Source: Providencia rettgeri (lineage in GTDB: Bacteria > Pseudomonadota > Gammaproteobacteria > Enterobacterales > Enterobacteriaceae). From it: a stretch of DNA of 64,000 nt. The notes beneath the pieces were generated by a model. It searched no databases and had not been told where the DNA came from. It saw only the letters and a list, made by a program, of their open reading frames with translations. The stretch is from the NCBI RefSeq assembly GCF_013702265.1, contig NZ_CP059348.1, positions 3,959,757 to 4,023,756 on the forward strand. Reading direction: 5' to 3'. Below are positions 9,870 through 18,322 of this stretch, piece by piece (within the stretch, counting starts at the first letter, position 1; the number at the start of each line of letters is the position of its first letter). Made by a program: the position numbers and the translations under genes.

Positions 9870-10786
9870 TTTTTAGTTGCCTTTAATAAGTATTTAGGTC
9901 TTTTTTTACTTTCTATATAAATTCTACCAATATATTCACCAAGAACCCCAATCCCAATAAGCTGAACTCCACCAAGAAATAAGATAGAAACTAGTAATGA
10001 TGGATAACCTGGGACTGGATTTCCCCAAATAAGCTTATCAAAAATCATCCAACCTCCATATACAAATGAAAGGCTAGCAACAAACAAGCCAACATATGTC
10101 CATACTCTCAATGGAAATGTAGAAAAACTGGTTATTCCTTCAAGAGCGAGATTCCATAGCTTCCAGCCATTGAATTTTGATTCACCAGCTGACCGTTCTG
10201 CTCTGGTATATTCCACAATATCGACCTTACCACCAACCCAAGATAGTACACCTTTCATAAACAAATTTCGTTCTGGCAGTAGTCTAATATTCTCTACCGT
10301 CTCACGAGACATGAGTCGAAAATCACCAACATTATCTTCAATCTTAGGTGTACTGATTTTATTATGTAGCTTGTAGAACCAATCTGCTGTTTTACGTTTT
10401 AACCACCCATCTGTTGATCGGTCAGTTCTTTTCGCAAGCACAACATCAGCGCCCTGCTGCCATTTTTCAATAAGCAAAGGGATAATACAAATAGGGTCTT
10501 GAAGATCAACATCAATAGGAATGATAGCCTCCCCTGTTGCATGCTCTAATCCTGCAAATAATGCGGGCTCTTTACCAAAGTTTCGAGTAAAGCTAAGTGG
10601 CTTCACTAAGCCATCAGCAATAGCTAATGCATTAATGATACTTTCAGTTGCATCCTTACTGCCATCATTAATGAATACTATTTCTACTTCGTATTTTATT
10701 AATTCTTCATGCTCACGGACAGCCTTGTAAAAAAGAGGAATTGCATCCTCTTCATTAAAGACAGGAACCACTAAAGAAATCCTCAT
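9866..10786 (-). CDS. gtrB: Bactoprenol (undecaprenyl-phosphate) glucosyltransferase
   Basis: The 306-residue protein has an N-terminal GT2 domain of the DPM1 type. It has [13 protein letters not shown] near residue 6, [12 protein letters not shown] near 38-49, and PIDVDLQDP near 90-98 carrying the metal-binding DxD. Two C-terminal transmembrane helices lie at about 230-250 and 265-290. It should transfer glucose from UDP-Glc to undecaprenyl phosphate on the cytoplasmic face. It lies two bases after gtrA and overlaps the next gene by four, making a typical three-gene gtr operon. AAGGA precedes the ATG. The C-terminal helices and the GtrA neighbour distinguish it from ArnC, though ArnC-like sugars cannot be wholly excluded. 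Confidence 0.88.
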   Translation of the reverse strand: MRISLVVPVFNEEDAIPLFYKAVREHEELIKYEVEIVFINDGSKDATESIINALAIADGLVKPLSFTRNFGKEPALFAGLEHATGEAIIPIDVDLQDPICIIPLLIEKWQQGADVVLAKRTDRSTDGWLKRKTADWFYKLHNKISTPKIEDNVGDFRLMSRETVENIRLLPERNLFMKGVLSWVGGKVDIVEYTRAERSAGESKFNGWKLWNLALEGITSFSTFPLRVWTYVGLFVASLSFVYGGWMIFDKLIWGNPVPGYPSLLVSILFLGGVQLIGIGVLGEYIGRIYIESKKRPKYLLKATKK

Positions 10787-10788
10787 TA

Positions 10789-11148
10789 CTATATTCCTTT
10801 AAAAACAAAATATTTTGAGTATAAAAAACCCAAGACAAGACTAATTGTAGAGAATAGAATCAGTGTAACTGTCGGGATAATATTGAATCTATCGGAAAAG
10901 TATCCCGTTAAATAACTTAATACTCCCATGAATACCACAAAAGCAATATATCTTCCACCCGTAGCTTTCTTATTAAATGTAAATTTTGCATTAACAAAAA
11001 ACGAAAAAGTTACTGCGCTAAGAAAAGCAATCAAGTTAGCAGTTGCTTGCGCCATAAATATAGAATAAACAAGTATCGTAAATATGAGCCAATGTATAGC
11101 AGTATTGACAAGACCAACAGAAAAATATCGTAAAAACAATCGAATCAC
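10789..11148 (-). CDS. gtrA: GtrA-family bactoprenol-linked glucose flippase
   Basis: This 119-residue protein has four transmembrane helices. The [16 protein letters not shown] start and the [13 protein letters not shown] segment near residues 49-61 are characteristic of the GtrA/DPMS family. It is thought to translocate undecaprenyl-phosphate-glucose across the inner membrane for the third gene of the operon. The start is a GTG at 11146-11148 with TAGG a few bases upstream. It is the first gene of the minus-strand gtr operon, so the promoter must lie in the 247-base gap before trmL. Confidence 0.88.
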   Translation of the reverse strand: MIRLFLRYFSVGLVNTAIHWLIFTILVYSIFMAQATANLIAFLSAVTFSFFVNAKFTFNKKATGGRYIAFVVFMGVLSYLTGYFSDRFNIIPTVTLILFSTISLVLGFLYSKYFVFKGI

Positions 11149-11258
11149 CTAACCTATTAATAACTAATTTTCATAGTTTAACATTAATTAATTTGTACCA
11201 ATAGCACATTGTTTACTCAGCAACATCATAGTCATCTAATTAAAAACGTCCTCTCTAT

Positions 11259-11280
11259 CGAGCCACCTGCTCGCTTTTTT
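11259..11280 (+). terminator. Orphan rho-independent terminator upstream of trmL
   Basis: CGAGC and GCTCG pair around a five-base loop, followed by CTTTTTT. It points rightward, but no rightward gene ends here: the nearest plus-strand gene upstream is galE, beyond the whole gtr operon. It may be the original end of the O-antigen operon. The rest of the 11149-11395 gap is AT-rich, then C-rich, and holds no convincing gene. Confidence 0.5.
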
Positions 11281-11395
11281 ACGCCCTCAATTTTCCCCCT
11301 ATTGCCCCCACCCCCACGCAATTGGTGCATCTTTCCAAATTTGCGCGTAAACTCTGCATCATCTTTTTTCATCCCGACCAATAGCCGTTAACGTT

Positions 11396-11899
11396 ATGCC
11401 ACATATTGTTTTATTCGAACCTGAAATCCCACCCAATACTGGGAATATCATCCGCTTATGCGCCAATACAGGCTTTAGTCTGCACCTGATCCATCCCCTC
11501 GGTTTTACTTGGGATGACAAACGCTTACGCCGTGCAGGGCTAGATTACAGCGAGTTTGCGGATATCAAACATCATCATGACTATTACGCATTCTTAGAAA
11601 GTGAAGGGTTAAATCCTGATAATAATCAATCGCCAACAGGCGCTCGTGTGTTTGCGTTAACCACCAAAGGTAAGCCGAGCCACAGCAATGTGAGCTATCG
11701 GGAAGATGATTATTTGATGTTTGGACCAGAAACCCGCGGCCTACCGCCGTATGTTCTCGACAATATGCCAATCGAGCAGAAAATTCGTATCCCGATGCTG
11801 GCTGAAAGCCGCAGTATGAACCTGTCTAACTCGGTCGCCGTTGTGGTTTTCGAAACTTGGCGCCAGCTTGGGTATCCAGGTGCACTGCTGAAAGATTAG
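11396..11899 (+). CDS. trmL: tRNA (cytidine/uridine-34-2'-O)-methyltransferase TrmL
   Basis: This 167-residue SPOUT methyltransferase (YibK) 2'-O-methylates the wobble base of the tRNA-Leu isoacceptors cmo5UAA/CAA using SAM. The three knot motifs are visible: [18 protein letters not shown] at about residues 9-26, [11 protein letters not shown] near 111-121, and [19 protein letters not shown] near 131-149. The length is slightly above that of the E. coli protein. It marks the right border of the O-antigen locus in Providencia. No strong Shine-Dalgarno precedes the ATG. Confidence 0.95.
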   Translation: MPHIVLFEPEIPPNTGNIIRLCANTGFSLHLIHPLGFTWDDKRLRRAGLDYSEFADIKHHHDYYAFLESEGLNPDNNQSPTGARVFALTTKGKPSHSNVSYREDDYLMFGPETRGLPPYVLDNMPIEQKIRIPMLAESRSMNLSNSVAVVVFETWRQLGYPGALLKD

Positions 11900-11967
11900 T
11901 TTAGTTTGCTTATGCCGCAGGCTTGATTTAGAACAAATCTTGAACATCATTTAAGTTGCTGCTAGAC

Positions 11968-11987
11968 TTGTACAATAAATAGTACAA
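11968..11987. promoter_or_regulatory. yefM-yoeB operator palindrome
   Basis: TTGTAC and GTACAA are separated by eight AT-rich bases, ending 15 bases before the yefM start; the left arm includes the hexamer TGTACA. E. coli YefM-YoeB represses its own operon through palindromes with TGTACA cores, so this is very probably the autoregulatory operator. Confidence 0.75.
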
Positions 11988-12002
11988 AATAGGTATCATA
12001 CA

Positions 12003-12257
12003 ATGAAAACCATTTCCTTTAGTGATGCGAGAAGCAATTTGAAAGCCGTGCTTGATAGAGTTGTTGATGATATGGATACGACGATTATAACCCGCCGTGA
12101 TTCTGAAGCGGCTGTAGTTATGTCCTTGGAATACTACAATAGTTTAATGGAAACCATCTATCTATTGCGCTCTCCTGCAAATGCAGAGCATCTCAACAAG
12201 TCCATCGAGCAATTTAAAGCGGGTAAGATTTCAGAGAGAAAGCTAATCAATGAGTAG
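12003..12257 (+). CDS. yefM: Antitoxin YefM (Phd/YefM family)
   Basis: The 84-residue protein has the conserved N-terminal TISFSDARSNLKAVLDRV, then TTIITRRDSEAAVVMSLEYYNS near residues 27-48, the dimerising DNA-binding half of Phd/YefM antitoxins. LLRSPANAEHL near 53-63 precedes the flexible toxin-binding tail. It neutralises YoeB and represses the operon together with it. The stop overlaps the yoeB start by eight bases, giving translational coupling with antitoxin first. The pair sits between the convergent trmL and cysE genes, which are direct neighbours in E. coli, so it is probably an insertion. Confidence 0.92.
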   Translation: MKTISFSDARSNLKAVLDRVVDDMDTTIITRRDSEAAVVMSLEYYNSLMETIYLLRSPANAEHLNKSIEQFKAGKISERKLINE

Positions 12258-12510
12258 ACTTCTAACATGGACGGATCAAGCTTGGGATGATTATCTATAC
12301 TGGCAAAGCCAAGATAAAAAGACATTAAAGCGGATCAATAAACTCATTGAAGACACAAAAAGAACGCCATTCAGCGGTATAGGTAAACCAGAGCCACTAA
12401 AAGAAAACTTAGCTGGCTTCTGGTCTCGTAGAATAGATGAAACGAATAGGCTAGTTTATGCAATCGAAAATACCGCACTAGTCATCATTGCCTGTCGCTA
12501 TCATTACTAA
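12250..12510 (+). CDS. yoeB: Toxin YoeB, ribosome-dependent mRNA endonuclease
   Basis: The 86-residue protein closely follows E. coli YoeB: DYLYWQSQDKKTLKRIN, RTPFSGIGKPEPLKENL, GFWSRRIDE and the C-terminal ACRYHY. The catalytic residues align as Glu48, Arg67 and His85 (E. coli Glu46, Arg65 and His83, with two extra N-terminal residues here), so the toxin looks intact. It cleaves mRNA in the ribosomal A site when free of YefM. It is coupled to yefM by an eight-base overlap. The stop lies six bases from the end of convergent cysE, with no evident terminator between them. Confidence 0.94.
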   Translation: MSRLLTWTDQAWDDYLYWQSQDKKTLKRINKLIEDTKRTPFSGIGKPEPLKENLAGFWSRRIDETNRLVYAIENTALVIIACRYHY

Positions 12511-12516
12511 CTTTAT

Positions 12517-13338
12517 TTAAATCCCATCCCCGCCTTCAAAACCATCAACGTTACCATTAAAGTTTTGATCCATCTCCAGTGATGGTTTATCGCTTGTTGG
12601 CTTACCGACAATACGCGCAGGAACTCCCGCCACTGTGGTATGAGGAGGAACAGGGTGCAACACCACGGAGCCCGCACCAATTTTTGCGCCGCGACCAATT
12701 TCAATATTGCCCAGAATTTTAGCGCCAGCGCCAATCATCACCCCTTCACGTACTTTAGGATGACGGTCGCCACAGGTTTTACCGGTACCGCCTAGCGTAA
12801 CAGACTGAAGAATAGACACATCATTTTCGACAATCGCCGTCTCACCAATAACGATCCCCGTCGCGTGGTCGAGCATGATCCCGCAGCCAATACGGGCAGC
12901 AGGGTGAATATCGACCCCAAAAGAGACCGAAATTTGGTTTTGCAGGTAAACGGCCAACGCTTTACGCCCTTCACCCCATAACCAATGCCCAATACGATAG
13001 GCTTGTAGGGCGTGAAAACCCTTCAAATACAGCAGTGGCGTAGAATATTTATCAACCGCAGGGTCACGTAAACGGACAGCAGAAAGATCCATCGCCGCAG
13101 AAAAAATCATCTGCTCATCATTACGATAGGCTTCTTCCACAATTTCGCGGACTTCCATTGCGGGCATAATTGGCGAACTCAACTTATTCGCCAACATATA
13201 GCTAAGTGCACTACCGAGGTTGTCATGCTTCAGTAATGTCGCGTTAAAAAAACTGGCAAGTAAAGGCTCACAGTCAGCAAGCGCCTTGGCTTCTTCCTTA
13301 ATGTAACCCCAAATTCTATCCAGTTCTTCACGCGACAT
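12517..13338 (-). CDS. cysE: Serine O-acetyltransferase
   Basis: This 273-residue enzyme makes O-acetylserine from serine and acetyl-CoA, the first committed step of cysteine synthesis. The N-terminal helical domain (about residues 1-140) is followed by a left-handed beta-helix of hexapeptide repeats, with FGVDIHPAARIG, LDHATGIVIGE, GDRHPKVREGVMIGAGA and IGRGAKIGAGSVV. Active-site histidines lie in HPAARIG and DRHPKV. The C-terminal tail ends near EGGDGI, close to the Ile-ending tail that binds cysteine synthase in E. coli. It is last of the yibN-secB-gpsA-cysE block, 23 bases after gpsA. Confidence 0.95.
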   Translation of the reverse strand: MSREELDRIWGYIKEEAKALADCEPLLASFFNATLLKHDNLGSALSYMLANKLSSPIMPAMEVREIVEEAYRNDEQMIFSAAMDLSAVRLRDPAVDKYSTPLLYLKGFHALQAYRIGHWLWGEGRKALAVYLQNQISVSFGVDIHPAARIGCGIMLDHATGIVIGETAIVENDVSILQSVTLGGTGKTCGDRHPKVREGVMIGAGAKILGNIEIGRGAKIGAGSVVLHPVPPHTTVAGVPARIVGKPTSDKPSLEMDQNFNGNVDGFEGGDGI

Positions 13339-13361
13339 AATGGCTCTCTTCTATATTATTA

Positions 13362-14390
13362 TTAGCTTGGTAATTTAGGCATATCTGCAATTTCATCTTT
13401 AGTTGCGCGCCCGAGCAAGGCTTGGGAGGCTTCTAACACATTTTTATTGCAGTAGAGAATTTGATAAATCTGTTCCGTGATTGGCATTTCAACACCGGCA
13501 CGCTCCGCAAGGGCTTTCACCTCTTTGGTATTGCGATAACCTTCAACCACTTGCCCAATCTCTTTTTCCGCCTCTTCCACACTGACACCATTTCCCAGCA
13601 TCATACCGAAACGGCGGTTACGGGATTGGTTGTCAGTGCAGGTTAACACTAGGTCGCCAAGTCCTGCCATACCCATAAATGTGGATGGATCAGCGCCCAG
13701 TGATACACCTAAGCGGCTCATTTCGGCTAACCCACGAGTGATCAACGCTGTACGTGCGTTTGCGCCGAAGCCCATACCATCGGAGATCCCAGCGCCAATC
13801 GCAATGACGTTTTTCACTGCGCCACCAAGTTGCACACCAATCATGTCAGGGTTTTTATAGACACGGAAACTTTTACCGCAATGGAATAATTTTTGTAAAT
13901 CATCACCAAATTGGCTATCGGATGCGGCGACTGAAATAGCCGTAGGGAGACCGGCTGCAAGCTCTTTGGCGAAAGTTGGCCCAGAAAGCACCGCCAGAGG
14001 AATTTCGTTTCCTAATACCTCACGCGCTACATCTTGCAACAAACGTCCGGTATCTCTCTCTAACCCTTTGGTTGCCCAAATAATGCGGGAGCCCGCTTTT
14101 AGATACGGTTTGATTTGCTTGAGCACATCACCAAATACATGGCTAGGTACCACAATCAAGATATTCAGGCTCGCTTCAACGGCGCTTTTTAAGTCCGTTT
14201 CGAGAGATAAACTATCAGGGAAAGAAACACCAGGTAAAAACGCTTGATTGCTACGTTCTTGGTTTAATTTACGGATGTGTGCTGGGTCATGCCCCCACAA
14301 CACCACCTGATGACCATTACGTGCAAGAGTAATGGCTAAAGCGGTGCCGTACGAGCCGGCACCGATCACTGTCATTGAAGCAGTATTCAT
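13362..14390 (-). CDS. gpsA: NAD(P)-dependent glycerol-3-phosphate dehydrogenase
   Basis: The 342-residue cytoplasmic enzyme reduces dihydroxyacetone phosphate to sn-glycerol 3-phosphate for phospholipid synthesis. It has the dinucleotide-binding [11 protein letters not shown] near residues 10-20, [12 protein letters not shown] near 140-151, and the catalytic-lysine region [13 protein letters not shown] near 188-200, followed by [14 protein letters not shown]. It is nine bases downstream of secB, as in E. coli, so the two are almost certainly cotranscribed. Confidence 0.95.
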   Translation of the reverse strand: MNTASMTVIGAGSYGTALAITLARNGHQVVLWGHDPAHIRKLNQERSNQAFLPGVSFPDSLSLETDLKSAVEASLNILIVVPSHVFGDVLKQIKPYLKAGSRIIWATKGLERDTGRLLQDVAREVLGNEIPLAVLSGPTFAKELAAGLPTAISVAASDSQFGDDLQKLFHCGKSFRVYKNPDMIGVQLGGAVKNVIAIGAGISDGMGFGANARTALITRGLAEMSRLGVSLGADPSTFMGMAGLGDLVLTCTDNQSRNRRFGMMLGNGVSVEEAEKEIGQVVEGYRNTKEVKALAERAGVEMPITEQIYQILYCNKNVLEASQALLGRATKDEIADMPKLPS

Positions 14391-14399
14391 TAAGCGACC

Positions 14400-14867
14400 T
14401 TATTGAACTTCAGGGTTCTGCGCTTGTTCACCTTGTTGCTGCTGTAAGTAATTCATGAACAGTGCATCAAAGTTAACTGGCGCTAAGTTCAATTGTGGGA
14501 AAGTACCACGACCCACCATGTTCGTGATAGTTTCACGCGCATATGGGAACAGGATATTCGGGCAATATGCACCTAAGCAATGTGCCATTTGAGTGCCTTC
14601 GATGCCATCAATGGAGAACACACCCGCTTGTTGAACTTCACACAGAAATGCAGTTTCTTCGCCCAGAGTTGCGGTAGTTGTCACACGCAGAACAACCTCA
14701 TATACGCCTTCAGCTAGCTGAGTTGAAGAAGTATCTAAATCTAATTTGATCTCTGGCTGCCACTCTTTTTGAAAGATTTGAGGTGCATTAGGTGCTTCAA
14801 ATGAAACGTCTTTTGCGTAGATACGTTGAATTTGAAATACCATTTCTGAGTTGTTTTGTTCTGACAT
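14400..14867 (-). CDS. secB: Protein-export chaperone SecB
   Basis: The 155-residue chaperone binds unfolded preproteins and hands them to SecA. It has [19 protein letters not shown] near residues 11-29, the family start, and [13 protein letters not shown] near 109-121 of the substrate-binding groove, with [12 protein letters not shown] close to the C-terminus. The Q-rich tail (QQQQGEQAQ) varies in the family. It precedes gpsA by nine bases. Unlike E. coli, yibN rather than grxC is immediately upstream. Confidence 0.96.
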   Translation of the reverse strand: MSEQNNSEMVFQIQRIYAKDVSFEAPNAPQIFQKEWQPEIKLDLDTSSTQLAEGVYEVVLRVTTTATLGEETAFLCEVQQAGVFSIDGIEGTQMAHCLGAYCPNILFPYARETITNMVGRGTFPQLNLAPVNFDALFMNYLQQQQGEQAQNPEVQ

Positions 14868-14914
14868 AATAATTACCTTACTTCCATATTAGAGTTTCGA
14901 GATATATTCAGTTG

Positions 14915-14937
14915 CCGGCACATTTTTACAGTGCCGG
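14915..14937. repeat. Intercistronic hairpin between yibN and secB
   Basis: CCGGCAC and GTGCCGG pair around a nine-base AT-rich loop. No U run follows on the minus strand, so it is more likely an mRNA-stability or processing hairpin than a terminator. It lies exactly where grxC is found in E. coli. Confidence 0.5.
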
Positions 14938-14941
14938 ATAA

Positions 14942-15388
14942 TTACTTCTTACCACGAGCCAGTGGTAGGTTTTCACCCGCCCAACCAGCGATCCCTTCTT
15001 TCAGGACAAAGACTTTTTCAAAGCCATGATGAGCAAGCTGTTCAGCAGGTTTAGCTGCTTCCATTCCACTTGCAGAAACCATAATCACAGATTTCTGTTT
15101 ATGTTTTTCCAGCTCACCCAAATTATTATCTTTAATTTCAGATGGTGTTAAGTTAATAGAATCAATAATATGCCCTTTGCGGAACTCTTCGCGAGTACGT
15201 AAGTCCACAACAACTGCTTCTTCTTTATTGATCATTGTAATCGCTTGAGTGCGGGCAATGACTTTAGTTTTAGAGAATAGGCTTCTGAAGGTCATCACGA
15301 CCACGGCAACAAATAACACTATCCAAGTCAGACTAACAAACGTGTTACGACCGACAAATTGCATGATTTCTTGGATCATGGGGGGCAA
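14942..15388 (-). CDS. yibN: Rhodanese-like domain protein YibN
   Basis: This 148-residue protein has one N-terminal transmembrane segment (about residues 15-35) and a cytoplasmic rhodanese fold, with [21 protein letters not shown] near 60-80. At the active-site loop the sequence reads [14 protein letters not shown], with serine where sulfurtransferases carry the catalytic cysteine; the same region in relatives has cysteine or serine, so sulfurtransferase activity is doubtful. It heads the yibN-secB-gpsA-cysE block. The function of the family is not firmly known. Confidence 0.88.
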   Translation of the reverse strand: MPPMIQEIMQFVGRNTFVSLTWIVLFVAVVVMTFRSLFSKTKVIARTQAITMINKEEAVVVDLRTREEFRKGHIIDSINLTPSEIKDNNLGELEKHKQKSVIMVSASGMEAAKPAEQLAHHGFEKVFVLKEGIAGWAGENLPLARGKK

Positions 15389-15794
15389 TTACTCCCGTTA
15401 GTTAAAAACGAATATCAAAGGGTTCAGAGTATACCTTTGTGCTGAGCTAATTACAGCCAGTTAGCGCAAACTAGAATGTCTTTTTTGCGAAAACACTCGC
15501 AGAGTTAACACCTTTTTACTGAAAAAAGAATTTTTTTCTCAAAGCTGTACGCAGGCATTTTAACATAAACATGCTCAGACTAGACTTTGACGCTAAATTA
15601 ATTCCCATCTAAATAGAGTATAAACAGTAAAATTCAGTGATAATACGCCTATAATTTGACTTAGTATCAAATGGAATAATAGCAATATTCTTAATTTTTA
15701 AGCGTTTTTGTGACTATTTTTAAGAGAACACTGGAAAGCACGACTTGCAGATGAAATAATCAGATATTGCATTTAATTGAGGTGATCTATCACA
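15389..15794. other. Gene-free divergent region between yibN and envC
   Basis: These 406 bases carry the promoters of the two divergent genes but no ORF I can support. In E. coli the equivalent interval holds gpmM. TTGACG near 15587 followed after 17 bases by TAAATA is a weak candidate promoter toward envC. GAGGTGAT twelve bases before the envC ATG is its ribosome-binding site. Confidence 0.5.
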
Positions 15795-17087
15795 ATGGCC
15801 CATACATCCCATCGAATAAAGACATTTTTTGTTCGTCAGGCAATGATCCCTGCCCTGCTTGGTTTGGGGTTATTCACTTTGGCGCCTTCTCACGTCGCGC
15901 TCGCGAATCAGATCACCGAAAATAAAGGTCAATTAAATGACCTGCTAAAAAGCATTGCTGAAAAAGAAAAAAGCGTTAAAGAACAGCAAACTAAAAAAAG
16001 TAATCTCCTTCAGCAGCTCAAAGAGCAAGAACAAAGTATTTCTGCAGCAAGCCGTGACTTGCACCTAACACAAAACCAATTAAAACAGCTAGATAAAGAG
16101 ATATCCGCCTTATCTAGCAATATCAGTCGGCTGCAAAAGAAAAAAAATGAACAAGAAAAACTGCTTGCTGAGCAGCTAGATGCCGCATTCCGACTTGGTA
16201 AACACCAAGGTTTATCACTACTCTTAAAGGGTGAAGAAGGTCAACGGGAAGAACGAATTCTTGCTTATTATGGCTACCTCAACCAAGCCCGTGAAAAGAA
16301 CATTCTTGATCTGGAAGAAACCACTAAAGAGCTACACGAGCAGAAACAATTAGAACAAAAAAAACAAGCTGAGCAAAAAACAACGCTCACACGCCAACAA
16401 CAAGAAAAGCAAAAGCTCGATAATGCGCAAGCTTCACGACAAAAAACCTTAACCGTATTAGAAAGCTCATTAAAAGAAGATCAAAAAAACCTCGCGGTCT
16501 TAAAGCAGAACGAAGCCAGATTACGCGACAAAATTGCTAAAGCAGAACGCGAAGCTAAAGCACGCGCTGAACGTGAAGCCCGTGAGGCTGCACGTATTCG
16601 CGCTCAAGTTGCTGAGAAAGAACGAAAAGCCAAACAAAAGGGCGCCACGTATAAGCCATCTGAAAGTGAGCAATCACTTATGTCTCGAACGGGCGGTTTA
16701 GGCCGTCCTGCAGGTCAAGCTATCTGGCCGGTACGCGGTTCCACCCTACATAATTATGGGGATGTGATCTCCAGCGAATTGCGTTGGAAAGGGATGGTGA
16801 TCGCCGCAAATGAAGGCACCCAAGTTAAGGCTATTGCGGATGGTCGAGTGTTACTCGCTGACTGGCTTCAGGGCTATGGCTTGGTTGTTGTCGTTGAGCA
16901 TGGTAAAGGGGATATGAGCCTGTATGGCTATAACCAAAGTGCGCTGGTGAATGTGGGACAAGAAGTTCGCGCAGGGCAGCCAATTGCCTTAGTGGGCAGT
17001 AGTGGCGGTCAAGAACGCCCTGCACTTTACTTTGAAATTCGCCGACAAGGTAAGACCGTCAACCCTCGCCCATGGCTAGGAAGGTAG
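15795..17087 (+). CDS. envC: Murein hydrolase activator EnvC
   Basis: The 430-residue periplasmic protein has a basic N-terminus and a hydrophobic signal peptide ending near ALA (about residues 35-37). A long coiled coil follows (about 40-280, rich in Gln, Glu and Lys), then a C-terminal LytM/M23 domain (about 305-428). The LytM domain lacks the zinc-binding histidines (the usual HxH position reads LYFEIR), as in E. coli EnvC, which activates amidases AmiA and AmiB at the septum rather than cutting peptidoglycan itself. The coiled coil binds FtsEX. yibQ follows in the same direction. Confidence 0.93.
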   Translation: MAHTSHRIKTFFVRQAMIPALLGLGLFTLAPSHVALANQITENKGQLNDLLKSIAEKEKSVKEQQTKKSNLLQQLKEQEQSISAASRDLHLTQNQLKQLDKEISALSSNISRLQKKKNEQEKLLAEQLDAAFRLGKHQGLSLLLKGEEGQREERILAYYGYLNQAREKNILDLEETTKELHEQKQLEQKKQAEQKTTLTRQQQEKQKLDNAQASRQKTLTVLESSLKEDQKNLAVLKQNEARLRDKIAKAEREAKARAEREAREAARIRAQVAEKERKAKQKGATYKPSESEQSLMSRTGGLGRPAGQAIWPVRGSTLHNYGDVISSELRWKGMVIAANEGTQVKAIADGRVLLADWLQGYGLVVVVEHGKGDMSLYGYNQSALVNVGQEVRAGQPIALVGSSGGQERPALYFEIRRQGKTVNPRPWLGR

Positions 17088-17161
17088 CACAATCGTCTTT
17101 CGTACTGCCTATAAACGCTAGATTTTCAAAAGCTAAGCTACAAAACGTTAGGAAAATAATT

Positions 17162-18247
17162 ATGTTAAGACACTCGCCGATGAAATTACTGATTAGCCTG
17201 CTCCTTATCATGGTCAGCTCTCAGGCGAGTGCCGCCAAACTCGCTATTGTCATTGATGATTTCGGTTACCGAGCTAAAGAAGATAATCAAATCCTAGCGT
17301 TACCGGCGGCCATTAGCATTGCTATTTTACCTAACTCACCTCATGGTGCTGAAGTTGCGGCCACGGCCTATCAGCAAGGGCGGGATATTTTAATCCATAT
17401 GCCCATGAAACCATTGAGTAAACAGCCTCTTGAAAAAGACACTTTGACACCCTCGATGAGTGCTGAAGAAGTTGATCGCATCATCAAAAATGCCATTAGC
17501 CGAGTTCCTCACGCTAAAGGAATGAATAACCATATGGGCAGCGAGATGACATCCAGCCTTTCTGGAATGCGCAATGTGATGCGCTCGCTGTCGCAATCGA
17601 ACCTCTTTTTCTTAGATAGCGTCACGATTGGCAATACACAAGCGTTGAATGCAGCCAAAGAATTCGGTGTTCCCTCTACAAAGCGCAATATTTTTATCGA
17701 TAATCACCAATCTGAAGAAGAAACCCGTACACAGTTGAATAAAGCCATTGCTTACGCACGTAAACATGGCAGCGCGGTGGCTATTGGTCACCCGCACCCA
17801 TCAACCGTACGCGCCTTACAAAAATTTATTCCATTAGTTCCTGCGGATGTTGAACTTGTGCCTGTCAGTACACTGGTTGGCTATCAGCCAGCAACTGGCG
17901 AACCACGCAAAACTCTCAGAATGCAACCTGAAGGCGTTAATTCAACACTGCCTGCGACAAAGCCTGAGACCAAAACGCCAAGCAAATCAGAGGTAAAACC
18001 TCATGAATCAGCCAAACCAACCACAAGTTCTGATTATGCTACGCCAACTCTTGCAGAGCCAGAACTGACCAACAATGCTGCAGAGCAGCAACCTGAAAAC
18101 GTAGTCAGTCCCGCAGAGTTAGGTATATGCGATATCGAACTGCCATCAACCCGCCTGCAAGGCATTGAGCTACTCATGTTTGTGGTCGAGGCCATTTATC
18201 AAGATAAAACCCTACAGCCCCTAATTACAGAAAAGAAAATGCCATAG
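17162..18247 (+). CDS. yibQ: Divergent polysaccharide deacetylase family protein YibQ
   Basis: An ATG at 17162 with AGGA eight bases upstream gives 361 residues. An upstream in-frame ATG at 17072 overlaps envC and would place 30 residues before the signal peptide, so it was not chosen. The signal sequence KLLISLLLIMVSSQASA is followed by LAIVIDDFGYR, which opens a degenerate NodB-like domain. IHMPMKP, NNHMGSEMT and IGHPHPSTV supply the usual metal and active-site positions. After about residue 250 a Pro/Glu/Thr/Lys-rich tail of about 75 residues precedes a short hydrophobic C-terminal segment, longer than in E. coli YibQ. The enzymatic role is unproven. Confidence 0.87.
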   Translation: MLRHSPMKLLISLLLIMVSSQASAAKLAIVIDDFGYRAKEDNQILALPAAISIAILPNSPHGAEVAATAYQQGRDILIHMPMKPLSKQPLEKDTLTPSMSAEEVDRIIKNAISRVPHAKGMNNHMGSEMTSSLSGMRNVMRSLSQSNLFFLDSVTIGNTQALNAAKEFGVPSTKRNIFIDNHQSEEETRTQLNKAIAYARKHGSAVAIGHPHPSTVRALQKFIPLVPADVELVPVSTLVGYQPATGEPRKTLRMQPEGVNSTLPATKPETKTPSKSEVKPHESAKPTTSSDYATPTLAEPELTNNAAEQQPENVVSPAELGICDIELPSTRLQGIELLMFVVEAIYQDKTLQPLITEKKMP

Positions 18248-18266
18248 CAGGTAAGGCTAAAAATAA

Positions 18267-18300
18267 AAAGGGTTTACAGGCACTTGCCCATAAACCCTTT
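18267..18300. terminator. Bidirectional terminator between yibQ and tdh
   Basis: A perfect ten-base stem (AAAGGGTTTA with its complement) encloses a 14-base loop. An A-rich stretch on the left supplies the U run for the leftward transcript of kbl-tdh, and the hairpin also ends envC-yibQ. Confidence 0.75.
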
Positions 18301-18322
18301 AAACTCATAAATTAATTCAGCA

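Noticed and set aside
8379..11148. The gtr operon as part of a prophage
   Set aside because: No integrase, attachment site, tRNA or phage structural gene was seen on either side.
11209..11391. 60-codon plus-strand ORF before trmL
   Set aside because: Overlaps the orphan hairpin, begins without a ribosome-binding site, and its translation is Pro/Phe-rich without resemblance to a known protein.
15795..17087. EnvC looks like an M23 peptidase with a lost active site
   Set aside because: Loss of the zinc ligands is normal for EnvC, which activates amidases rather than cutting peptidoglycan.
17072..17161. Upstream start for yibQ overlapping envC
   Set aside because: It would place a basic 30-residue extension before a clear signal peptide; the ATG at 17162 has a good Shine-Dalgarno.
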